Positions 50,880-58,673 of a DNA stretch of 64,000 bases are shown here, in pieces. The DNA is from Deltaproteobacteria bacterium (GTDB taxonomy: Bacteria; Myxococcota_A; Polyangia; Polyangiales; Polyangiaceae). The translations under genes and the position numbers were made by a program. The notes beneath the pieces were generated by a model that did not search any database, was not told the origin of the DNA, and worked only from the letters and a program-made list of their open reading frames with translations. The stretch covers positions 186,001 to 250,000 of the forward strand of contig JACRCQ010000005.1 in assembly GCA_016218915.1 (NCBI GenBank). The letters run 5' to 3'. Numbering within the stretch: position 1 is the stretch's first letter; each line of letters opens with the position of its first letter.

Positions 50880-53408
50880 ATGTCGGAACCCGACGAAATC
50901 CAAGACAAGAGCGAGCGCCCCCAAGCGGTCGTCGACAACAAGAAGAAGCCCTGGCCCCTGGCCTGGCTGCCCGCTGCCGGTCTCGGTATCCCAGCCCTCG
51001 TCCTGTTCTGGAAGCTGGGCGGCAGCGGTATCTGGGACCCCTACGAGCTGAACGTCGCCGATCTCGCACGCAGGATCGCGGTCAACGTCCTGGGCGCCAA
51101 GTCGCTCATGCTCACCTCCGGCGACAACTCCATGCCGACCCTGGGGGACCTCGGTCGCGGTGAGCTTCCGTTCACGTCGATCGCCGTCGGCTTCTCGATG
51201 TTCGGCCTGCACGAGTGGTCCGGTCGCCTGCCGCTCGCGCTCTGGGGCATGGCTGGCGTGGGCGCACTGTACTGGTGGCTCAAGCGGCTCGTCGACGCAC
51301 GCGCGGCTGCCTACTCCGCAATCGTGCTCGCGACCATGCCGCTGTACTTCGTGCAGGCCCGTACGATGCTCGGGGACATCGTGACCATGGCCTCGCTCGC
51401 CATCGCGTTCGCCGGCTTGTCCGTCTGCATCTTCGACAAGCGAGCTGCCACCTGGCTGCGTGGCCTCGGGCTGACGATCGGTTGCATCGGCTTGCTCGGC
51501 GGGTACCTCGCTCGCGGAGCCATCATCGGGCTCGCCGTCCCGCTGCTGACACTCGGCCTGGTTTGGCTGTTGATCGCTGTGAATCGAAGACGTTCGCCCC
51601 AGGCGGACCGATTCTCCCAAGCCGTCTCCATCGTGGCCCTGGCTGCAGGTGCAGTGCTGGCCGCTCGCGGTGCGTGGTCCCTGTTCACCGTCGAAGGCGC
51701 GCAGATCTCTCCGATGGTGGGCGCATCGATCGCTCCGCCTTCCAAGATGCCCACGTTCGACTTCGTGATCCTCTACCTCGGGCATTCGTTGTTCCCGTGG
51801 AGCGCCTTCGTTCCGTTCGCTGCGGGGCGCCTGTTCCGGGCGCCCGCTGGCATCGACGAGGACGAGAACGAGCGACTTCTGGCCGTGCGCACGACCGTGC
51901 TGGTCGGCTCTGCCCTGTGCTTCGGCGCATTCGCCATGATGGCTCCCCGCACCGGCTACATCCCGTTCGCCGGCGTTGCGCTGCTCGCCGCGATCGCAGG
52001 ACTTGCCATTCGCGACTACGAGACCGGGGCGCCTTCGTCGCGCGCCCTGGGCCTTGGGGTGGTCACGTTTCTCATGCTCTTCTACCGCGACTTCGATCAA
52101 TGGCCGGAGAAGGGGCTGTCTGCCTACGGCGTCACAGCGAACTTCCCGGACACGTTCAAGTCGTCGGCCAGCCGCCTCATCCTGGGGGCTGCCATCCTGT
52201 TCGCCGTGCTCGTGTTCGCCAGCTGGCTGGAGCGCGACAAGCAGGGCCAGAAGTTCTTTGACTTCAAGGAGTACCGCTCCTTCCCGGACACGGTGCGCAC
52301 TGCGAACTCAGGCAATCTGATGTTCGTGCTCGTGGTGGTCGAGGCTGCCTTGATCGGCTTCGCAGCCCTGGTCTGGATCGGCATGAAGCTTCATTGGAAG
52401 CAGGTCGTCACCATGAGCGCAAACATCCGCGTGTTTGCGATCAATGCGTGGTGGATCGCACCGATTGCCATCGTAGCCCTCGTCTATGCGGCCTACTCGT
52501 TCCGCGACGTCTGCCGCGTGGTCTTCCCAGCGGCCCGGTTGAGCCGCGCATCCGCCACCCTGCTCGGCGGCGCGCTTGCCGGCTCGCTGCTCGCGTTCTC
52601 CTACTACCCGCGCCTGTCGAGCCAGCTCTCGCCCAAGGAGGTCTTCGACTCCTACGGTCGCATGCACAAGGACGGCGAACGCCTTTCGCTGCTCGGCGTC
52701 AGCAGCCGCACCGCCATGTACTACTCTGGCGGCGACGTGCAGACGTTCGGCGACGTCGACACGGCGTTCCGCTGGCTGATGGAGGGGCAGGATCGCCGTT
52801 GGCTCGGCGTGCGCATGGACGATCTAGCCAAGCTCAACTCGGTCTACCGCGGCAAGGCCCGCCCCATGGCCAACCTCCCTGTGCTCGACGGACACTCCGG
52901 GCAGATCGTCCTGGCGTCCAACCGGTTGCTCCCTGGAGAGGTCAACGAGAACCCGCTGAACAACATCATCCTGCCGGAAAAGCCCAACCCGTCCCATCCC
53001 CTCGACACCGATCTGCAGGGCGAGCTGCTCGCACTCGGCTGGGATGTAGTGGACCTGGCGTCCCGCAAGCCCGTCCAGTACGTCGTCGCCGGCAAGAAGT
53101 ACCGCATGAGGACCTACTTCCAGGTCACTGGCCGCATCAGCGGCGAGTGGGAGATGTTCATCCACATCGACGGCCACCAGCGTCGGTTCAATGGCGACCA
53201 CAAGCCGATGGACTCCAAGTACCCGATGTCGCTCTGGCAGGTGGGCGACTACGTGGTCGACGACTACGAGTTCGCGCTGGAGCCGAACTTCACGCCCGGC
53301 CCCTACATGCTCTATTACGGCTTCTTCATCGGTGACAGCCGCCTGAAGGTCGTTCGAGGCAAGCATCACGAAGACCGCATCGAGGGCGGCAACCTGATGG
53401 TGCAGTAG
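50880..53408 (+). CDS. Large GT39/ArnT-like membrane glycosyltransferase
   Basis: The 842-residue protein has about 11-13 membrane helices in its first 620 residues and a large C-terminal domain. The first loop after helix 1 has IWDPYELNVADLARRI, matching the Asp-containing catalytic loop of PMT/ArnT-type (GT-C) enzymes (Asp53, Glu56). The next loop has LPFTSIAVGFSMFGLHEWSGRLP, typical of ArnT. These use polyprenyl-phosphate sugars on the outer face of the membrane. The C-terminal part (about 640-842: YFQVTGRISGEWEMFIHIDGHQRRFNGDHKP) is beta-rich and periplasmic, perhaps the acceptor-binding part. The target is unknown. Confidence 0.83.
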   Translation: MSEPDEIQDKSERPQAVVDNKKKPWPLAWLPAAGLGIPALVLFWKLGGSGIWDPYELNVADLARRIAVNVLGAKSLMLTSGDNSMPTLGDLGRGELPFTSIAVGFSMFGLHEWSGRLPLALWGMAGVGALYWWLKRLVDARAAAYSAIVLATMPLYFVQARTMLGDIVTMASLAIAFAGLSVCIFDKRAATWLRGLGLTIGCIGLLGGYLARGAIIGLAVPLLTLGLVWLLIAVNRRRSPQADRFSQAVSIVALAAGAVLAARGAWSLFTVEGAQISPMVGASIAPPSKMPTFDFVILYLGHSLFPWSAFVPFAAGRLFRAPAGIDEDENERLLAVRTTVLVGSALCFGAFAMMAPRTGYIPFAGVALLAAIAGLAIRDYETGAPSSRALGLGVVTFLMLFYRDFDQWPEKGLSAYGVTANFPDTFKSSASRLILGAAILFAVLVFASWLERDKQGQKFFDFKEYRSFPDTVRTANSGNLMFVLVVVEAALIGFAALVWIGMKLHWKQVVTMSANIRVFAINAWWIAPIAIVALVYAAYSFRDVCRVVFPAARLSRASATLLGGALAGSLLAFSYYPRLSSQLSPKEVFDSYGRMHKDGERLSLLGVSSRTAMYYSGGDVQTFGDVDTAFRWLMEGQDRRWLGVRMDDLAKLNSVYRGKARPMANLPVLDGHSGQIVLASNRLLPGEVNENPLNNIILPEKPNPSHPLDTDLQGELLALGWDVVDLASRKPVQYVVAGKKYRMRTYFQVTGRISGEWEMFIHIDGHQRRFNGDHKPMDSKYPMSLWQVGDYVVDDYEFALEPNFTPGPYMLYYGFFIGDSRLKVVRGKHHEDRIEGGNLMVQ

Positions 53409-53441
53409 CTTTCCGGATGGAAAGCGGCTACGCCAGACGAC

Positions 53442-53813
53442 GTGAAGCCTGACGAGCGACGTGCGGCGGATCGCTACGAAGTGACGTGGTCGGTCGACTG
53501 CGAGACTCCCGATACGTTTCTCTACGCTTCGATCACGAACATCTCCGCGCTCGGGATCTTCGTGCAGACCACAGATCCGCTGCCGATCGGCACGCGCATG
53601 ACGCTTCGCTTCGCCCCGCCAGGAGGTGAGCCCTTCACGCTGCACGGGCTCGTGCAGTGGGTGAACCCGTTCCGTCCCGGCGGCGACAATCCGAACCCGG
53701 GCATGGGCATCCAGTTCGTGGAGCTGTCCGCTGCTGATCGGGAACGGCTGATCGAGGTGATCAAGACGATCGCCTATGTGCGCGAAGGCACGCCTCGGGA
53801 GCAGCCGAACTGA
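53442..53813 (+). CDS. PilZ-domain protein of the Myxococcus paralogous type
   Basis: A 123-residue single-domain protein with RRAADRYEVTW (Arg-rich PilZ start), then ITNISALGIFVQTTDPLPIGT and LHGLVQWVNPF, matching the TIGR02266-type PilZ family. The classical RxxxR and D/NxSxxG elements are present (RRAADR, NISALG), so binding of cyclic di-GMP is plausible. The start is GTG, 33 nt after the glycosyltransferase gene, which suggests one unit and a possible control of surface glycosylation or motility by a second messenger. It is convergent with the next lipoprotein gene. Confidence 0.85.
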   Translation: MKPDERRAADRYEVTWSVDCETPDTFLYASITNISALGIFVQTTDPLPIGTRMTLRFAPPGGEPFTLHGLVQWVNPFRPGGDNPNPGMGIQFVELSAADRERLIEVIKTIAYVREGTPREQPN

Positions 53814-53853
53814 CGCTGCCAGAGGCTGCCCAGGCTCGCCTCGGCAGCCCGCA

Positions 53854-55599
53854 TCAGCGAATCGGTAGAGGGAACCTCCGGGCGTAGATCCCGAAGTGCC
53901 CCGCAGACTCGTCTTGCCAGGCGAACCCGACGTAGGAGTTGCCCCCCACCGCAACCGCCGGAAGCATCCTCGGTCCAGAGCTACCCGAATCCGGATAGTT
54001 CACCACGAACGAACCGTCCTGGCCATCCTCCGGGTTGAACAGGTAGCCCGACGCGACGTCCGCGAAGCGCGCCCTGATGTCCGCACCCGATTGCCACGCG
54101 ATCGCAAAGAAGCCGCCCACCAGCGACGAGCCTGTGACCGACGGGTTGTCGCCCGCTCCGCCCGGATTCACAGGGTCCTTCTGGTCGTCCGCGATCTTCA
54201 CGTTGGCCTTGTCGAAGCGCTGCATCATGATCGAGCCGCCGTCGTTCCACACCACGATCGACTCGCCGTTCGGCGTGAATGCCACGGCCGGCTGGTTCTG
54301 CACGCCCGCCGTCTTGGTGTTGACCACCTGCGCAGCGGTCACGTTCGCAGCAGCGCTCACGTCCGACGAGAGGATGTCGTCGCCGTCGGTCGATGCGCCG
54401 TGCCACACCACCTTCCATCCACCACCCGAGCCCGCAACCCTGGGCTGCGAAGAGCCGCTTGCAGCGATCGTCAGCGGAGCCGCGATCCACCCCTTGCTCG
54501 TGTCCCAGATGCGTCCGCGGATCGCGCCAGCCGTCGTGTCGGTCCACACGACCAATGCCAGCCCCGAGGGTCCGCTCGCGATCGACGGCGCCGCGTCCTT
54601 CGCATTGGCCGTCGTGTCCAGGTACACCTCGTCAGCACCTGGCGTCTTTGCATCGCCCGACACAGGCGTCATGGAGATGTTCGTCAAGCTCGTCTGCGAC
54701 TGGCGGCTGTCTTCGTAGGCAACGAAGAAGCGGCCGTCCGCCATCAGCGTGATCGATGGCGCAGCTTGCGTGAATGGGCGTTCGACAAAGCCGTAGTTGG
54801 TTTCGGTATTCTCGAGCGGCAGCCGAATCTGACCGGCAAGAAGTGCGGGCGACGTCACCGCCTGCAGATCAGCCGTCATCTGGCGGTAGTTGATTTCAGG
54901 GCCTGTCTGGGTGAATTCGTTGTCCTGAAAGACAGCATGAAACGCTCCGCCAGCGGTCCAGGCCAGCTGAACGCCCTTCTTGTTCTTCGACTTCGTGTTC
55001 GTAACCTTCGGCGCGCTTGGCGGAGCAGGATTGGCATTCGAAAGCAGGATCTCTTTGGTCCGGCACTTGTCGTCGCAGCTCGCGTCGCCGGCCGGTGGCT
55101 CACATTGCTCTCCGACCTCGACCGTTCCGTTTCCGCAGCTCGCAGGCGGCAGGAACCGATGCACCACCAGGTGCACGTAGAAAGGATTCGAGTTGACCGC
55201 CTGGGTCGTGCAACCCACCGCATACGGATTGTTGCTGGCGAGCCCGATGACTTGGAAGACGAGCTGACGAGCGCCGTCGGTCGGCAGAGTCACTTCGTCC
55301 GAGCAGAAGACGCTGTTGTCCGGGCAGGGCGCCTGCGTGGTTCCGCGACGCAAGTCGAACGTCTGCGCCGCGCCCTGTGCGGTCAGATCCGACGAGACGA
55401 TCCCGGTCTCTTCCGCGCATTGCGTGGCGTCCGTGGCGTCCGCCACGTACAGACGCATCGATTCCACGCCGTCGAGCAGCGTCTGCGGCATGGTGAAGTT
55501 CACGCCGATGGTGATCTGCCGGTCGGAATGCGATTCGGCACACGCCAGCCCGAGAACGAGGGGCAATGCGAAGACAGCAAGACGGCGGCGGAGCGACAT
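53854..55599 (-). CDS. Exported lipoprotein with a Cys-rich motif and beta-propeller-like repeats
   Basis: The 581-residue protein has a signal with lipobox GLAC20. The N-terminal half has Ig-like strands and a Cys-rich loop CGNGTVEVGEQCEPPAG...CDDKC, a motif common in myxobacterial surface proteins. The C-terminal 380 residues are blocks such as PSITLMADGRFFVAYED, PSIASGPSGLALVVWTD and PAVAFTPNGESIVVWND, recurring every 45-50 residues, the pattern of a beta-propeller. The protein should be surface-anchored and bind something, but the target is unknown. The gene is transcribed alone, 100 nt from the sigma/anti-sigma cluster. Confidence 0.75.
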   Translation of the reverse strand: MSLRRRLAVFALPLVLGLACAESHSDRQITIGVNFTMPQTLLDGVESMRLYVADATDATQCAEETGIVSSDLTAQGAAQTFDLRRGTTQAPCPDNSVFCSDEVTLPTDGARQLVFQVIGLASNNPYAVGCTTQAVNSNPFYVHLVVHRFLPPASCGNGTVEVGEQCEPPAGDASCDDKCRTKEILLSNANPAPPSAPKVTNTKSKNKKGVQLAWTAGGAFHAVFQDNEFTQTGPEINYRQMTADLQAVTSPALLAGQIRLPLENTETNYGFVERPFTQAAPSITLMADGRFFVAYEDSRQSQTSLTNISMTPVSGDAKTPGADEVYLDTTANAKDAAPSIASGPSGLALVVWTDTTAGAIRGRIWDTSKGWIAAPLTIAASGSSQPRVAGSGGGWKVVWHGASTDGDDILSSDVSAAANVTAAQVVNTKTAGVQNQPAVAFTPNGESIVVWNDGGSIMMQRFDKANVKIADDQKDPVNPGGAGDNPSVTGSSLVGGFFAIAWQSGADIRARFADVASGYLFNPEDGQDGSFVVNYPDSGSSGPRMLPAVAVGGNSYVGFAWQDESAGHFGIYARRFPLPIR

Positions 55600-55699
55600 G
55601 CCTGCAGTCTAGCCCGCGTCTGGTGTTGGAGTGAAGCCCGGCGACCTTCGCTCGGGATTCCGGCCGCGGGGACGCTCGAGTGCGTGCGCTGCCCCTGCC

Positions 55700-56806
55700 T
55701 CAATAGGCGTTCGACGTCTTGGAAGGCGCAGCCTTGTTCGCCCCTGCAGGCTTTCGTTCCGGGGTCGCGTTACGGTTGCCGCGCGGGGCTGGTCCCAGAC
55801 GCGCTAGATCGTGGTCGGCCCGATCCCGCTGCCCCTCGATGTTGCGCAGATCTGCCAGGAGCTGGCGGGCCCGGTCGTAGTTGCCGATCAGCTTCGCGCA
55901 TGCCGCGGCCTCCCATCGCGCCTGCACTGCCGCAGACGTGTTGCCGTAGCGTGCGATCACGCTGTCGAACTTGGGAAGCGCCGCTCCGCACCCTGACGCG
56001 GCTCGCACGGACTTGGCAGCGTACAACGACGCCTGGCTCGCCTCTGGGCCGCCCTGGGCGACGATGGCATCGAAGCCCCGCTGCGCCTTGCCAAACTCCT
56101 TGGCCTCGTAGGCTGCCATGGCTTCGTCGTATTCCGAAGAGCGCGACGAGTCCGCCGTCGCAGGGGCAGCCGATGAGGGAGCTGCGGGCGCAGCGTTCGC
56201 TGCAGGTGCTGCAAGCGCTTCTTCACTCGACGGAGAGCTTTCCTTGACGCGGTCCCGCGCAGCCGCCGTAGAGCCGAGCTCCGCAGAGCCCGTGCCCTCG
56301 GCCCGTGACGCGCCAGACGTCGTCCGAGGAGGTCGGTCGACTTCTCCCTGTGCCATACGGCCGGGCACCGGCCCGGTCGGGTATTCGCCGTGCTCGCGCT
56401 CTGGGACCCCTTGCTCAGTGACCCGGACCATTCCGACCTGGCCCGTCCCCGGACGGCCGCGCAATAGTAGAAGGCTGGAGCCGATCATCAACAGGAGCAA
56501 CGCCGCCATGGCGAGCTGAGGACGCATCGCATAGCTGCCGGCCCATGAGATCGCCCGGCCGATGCGCCTGGGCCAAGGCACGTGCCCTTGCGCAAGACGC
56601 GCCATCTCTTCGAGCCGCTGCTCGATATCGGCCGGCGGCTCCTCGAACGCGAGCGCGGCCGCCGTGCGTGTCGACCTCATGGACGCCAGGAGCGCCGAGC
56701 AGCGATCGCAGCGCTCGGAATGGCGTCGAGCGTCCACGGCATCCGACTCGGACGCTTCGCCGTAGAGAAGATCGACAACGACCAGATCGAATTGCTCGCA
56801 ATCCAT
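55700..56806 (-). CDS. Anti-sigma factor with zinc-finger domain and TPR-like periplasmic part
   Basis: The 368-residue protein starts with an anti-sigma zinc-finger: His29-x3-Cys33-x2-Cys36 (HSERCDRC), matching ZAS anti-sigma domains that hold an ECF factor inactive. A membrane helix (97-115, LAMAALLLLMIGSSLLLL) follows. The periplasmic part is low-complexity then TPR-like (YDEAMAAYEAKEFGKAQRGF, then ALPKFDSVIARYGNT). The gene is 12 nt after the sigma gene, so both should be co-transcribed. The sensed signal is not clear; the TPR part may bind another envelope protein. Confidence 0.83.
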   Translation of the reverse strand: MDCEQFDLVVVDLLYGEASESDAVDARRHSERCDRCSALLASMRSTRTAAALAFEEPPADIEQRLEEMARLAQGHVPWPRRIGRAISWAGSYAMRPQLAMAALLLLMIGSSLLLLRGRPGTGQVGMVRVTEQGVPEREHGEYPTGPVPGRMAQGEVDRPPRTTSGASRAEGTGSAELGSTAAARDRVKESSPSSEEALAAPAANAAPAAPSSAAPATADSSRSSEYDEAMAAYEAKEFGKAQRGFDAIVAQGGPEASQASLYAAKSVRAASGCGAALPKFDSVIARYGNTSAAVQARWEAAACAKLIGNYDRARQLLADLRNIEGQRDRADHDLARLGPAPRGNRNATPERKPAGANKAAPSKTSNAY

Positions 56807-56818
56807 GGGGTCACATGC

Positions 56819-57433
56819 CTATCGAAGGGAGCGCGCAACGTCTTCGTACTCGTTGAGCGCCTCCTGGAGCCGATCCAGCGCATAGCGCATGCGGCTCTTG
56901 ACTGTGTTCTCGGGTGTGCTCGTGATTTCTGCGATCTCCTTGAAAGGAAGGTTGGCTGCCTCCCGAAGAAGGAACACCTCTCGCTGCTCCTCGGGAAGAG
57001 CTTCGACCGCCTGGGTGATCCGAACCCGGAGCTCGTCGGACGTCGCCGTCCGCTCCACCGACGCTCGCGAATGCCCGTCGCTCGTCTGCTCCCCCAAGCT
57101 CGGTCCGTCCTCGCCCACCGGTCGATCCAGCGAGTCGTGGTTCCGCAACGACATCTTTCGAAGCTGGTCGATGCACATATTGCGTGCGATCGTATAGACC
57201 CAAGTCGTGAACCGCGCTTCGTGCTTGAACTCCGAAGCGCTCTGCACAACGCGCAGGAAGACGTCCTGCAGGCCATCCTCTGCGGCCGAACGCGTTCTTA
57301 GCTGGCGAAGCAGGAAATTGTACAGGGGTTGCTTGTGGCGCTGGACGAGCTCGGAAAAAGCGCTCACGTCGCCGCGCTGGAAACGCAGCATCAAGCCTTC
57401 GTCCGAAACATCTTGCCGTCCGCGCAACGCCAC
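56819..57433 (-). CDS. ECF sigma factor (SigW/RpoE-like)
   Basis: The 204-residue sigma factor has region 2 (FSELVQRHKQPLYNFLLRQL, ARFTTWVYTIARNMCIDQLRK) and region 4 (QAVEALPEEQREVFLLREAANLPFKEIAEITSTPENTVKSRM with the helix-turn-helix FKEIAEITSTPENTVKS). It lies first in an operon with its anti-sigma factor, and both sit beside exported and TPR genes. The GTG start (57433) is the only suitable one, with a weak purine-rich site. The region upstream contains two strong hairpins but no resolved promoter. Confidence 0.88.
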   Translation of the reverse strand: MALRGRQDVSDEGLMLRFQRGDVSAFSELVQRHKQPLYNFLLRQLRTRSAAEDGLQDVFLRVVQSASEFKHEARFTTWVYTIARNMCIDQLRKMSLRNHDSLDRPVGEDGPSLGEQTSDGHSRASVERTATSDELRVRITQAVEALPEEQREVFLLREAANLPFKEIAEITSTPENTVKSRMRYALDRLQEALNEYEDVARSLR

Positions 57434-57733
57434 GGGCTCGCTTTCTCAGGTCCGCCGACCGGGCAGCTGGGGCCCGGTCAGCATGGCCGTCCATCTTCCA
57501 GTGCAGCATCGTGGCGCAGTTCACGTCCAACACAATGCAATGGACGATCCTGCCCCCGGCAGGATCTAGTTGGCCACGTCAAACTTGGATTTCGGGGGCC
57601 AGGGCCCCCCTCAGGGTCGCCAGGACGCATGCTCACACCCGCCGTATACGCGAAAGCGGCTGCCCAGCTCAACTCCCCGGCGCGCCGCGTTGTTCCGGGA
57701 CCGTCCAAGCTGTCACGATTTAGTCTGAAAGGC
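57434..57733. other. Intergenic region with two strong hairpins
   Basis: Two hairpins stand out: GATCCTGCC-CCC-GGCAGGATC (57546-57566, perfect 9-bp stem) and GGGGGCC-AG-GGCCCCC (57594-57609). Neither has a T tract on either strand. They lie between the divergent sigma gene and the TPR operon and could be regulatory. No coding frame in this stretch looks real. Confidence 0.5.
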
Positions 57734-57762
57734 TTGATAGTACGGCCACCTCAAACTAGACT
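57734..57762 (+). promoter_or_regulatory. Promoter for the TPR operon
   Basis: TTGATA (57734-57739), exactly 17 nt and TAGACT (57757-57762) form a good sigma70 pair. Start would be near 57769, about 69 nt before the ATG at 57838. Confidence 0.55.
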
Positions 57763-57837
57763 ACCGCGGTTTCGAGCATACAAATCCAGCTCATGCGTTG
57801 GGTAGGGGAGAAACCTTCGCTAATTGTAGGGGTGCCG

Positions 57838-58671
57838 ATGAGACTTGGAAAAATGGTCGTTATTGCCGTGGTCCTCTCGATCCTCGTGATCATCACGGCG
57901 TTCGCCCAGACCTCCGCCGCTTTGCCGGGCGCTGCTGCACCGAAAGGTTCTGCCAGCGCTTCGGCTTCCGCGTCTTCTGCTCCAGCGCCCGTGGCCGTTG
58001 CCGCTTCGAGCGGAAGCGCCGCGACGCCGGCCACCGTGGCCTCCGGCGGTGCGCCGGTTGCCATGGATGGCGCCACGTACTCCGTGCGGTTGCGTGATCT
58101 GGAGCAGCGCATCGATGAGCTCAAGGAGCAGATCCGCAGAAGCCACACGCGTCTGTCGCTGCTCAGCGACACCATCCTGGGTGGAGGTGTGGCCGGCTCG
58201 CGCGCGGAAGTGAAGTTCATCAACGAGATGTCCGGCGCGTTTCGTCTGACTCGCGCCGTGTTCGTGCTCGACGGCGCGGTGCAGTACAACAAGGCCGACG
58301 AGACGGGGCTGCTGTCCGAGCAGTCCACGCTTCCGATCTACACCGGGTCGATCCCGCCTGGCGATCACACGCTCCAAGTGCTGCTGCAGCTGCAGGGCAA
58401 CGGATATGGTGTGTTCTCCTACCTTCGCGGATACCGCTTCGAGGTCAGGTCGAGCCACTCTTTCACGGCAACCGAAGGAAAGACCACGCAGCTTTCCGCC
58501 ATCGCCTACGAGAAGGGTGGCGTGACCACTCCGCTCGAGGAGCGCCCCGCGATTCGCTACATGGAGAAGGCGGTTACGCTCACGCAGACCGATGCTGACA
58601 AGACCGCGCCCGGGGCGGCGCCTGCCGCTGCGCCCGCTGCCTCTGCCAGCTTCTCGTTCGGGGGGAAGTAG
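57838..58671 (+). CDS. Membrane-anchored coiled-coil protein, possible GltF-like
   Basis: The ATG at 57838 follows TAGGGG and gives 277 residues: one membrane segment (about 6-24, VVIAVVLSILVIITAFAQ), an Ala/Ser/Pro-rich linker, a coiled coil (VRLRDLEQRIDELKEQIRR) and a beta domain (VFVLDGAVQYNKADE, PGDHTLQVLLQLQGNGYGVFSY). The Ala/Pro tail can make such genes look like dihydrolipoamide acetyltransferases, but the catalytic and lipoyl regions are absent. Placement before two TPR genes fits the order gltF-gltE-gltD that I recall for the Myxococcus gliding cluster. This is from memory and order only. Confidence 0.7.
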   Translation: MRLGKMVVIAVVLSILVIITAFAQTSAALPGAAAPKGSASASASASSAPAPVAVAASSGSAATPATVASGGAPVAMDGATYSVRLRDLEQRIDELKEQIRRSHTRLSLLSDTILGGGVAGSRAEVKFINEMSGAFRLTRAVFVLDGAVQYNKADETGLLSEQSTLPIYTGSIPPGDHTLQVLLQLQGNGYGVFSYLRGYRFEVRSSHSFTATEGKTTQLSAIAYEKGGVTTPLEERPAIRYMEKAVTLTQTDADKTAPGAAPAAAPAASASFSFGGK

Positions 58672-58673
58672 AC

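Noticed and set aside
57838..58671. Dihydrolipoamide acetyltransferase
   Set aside because: Only Ala/Pro-rich linkers resemble it; no lipoyl domain or catalytic His-Asp motif is present.
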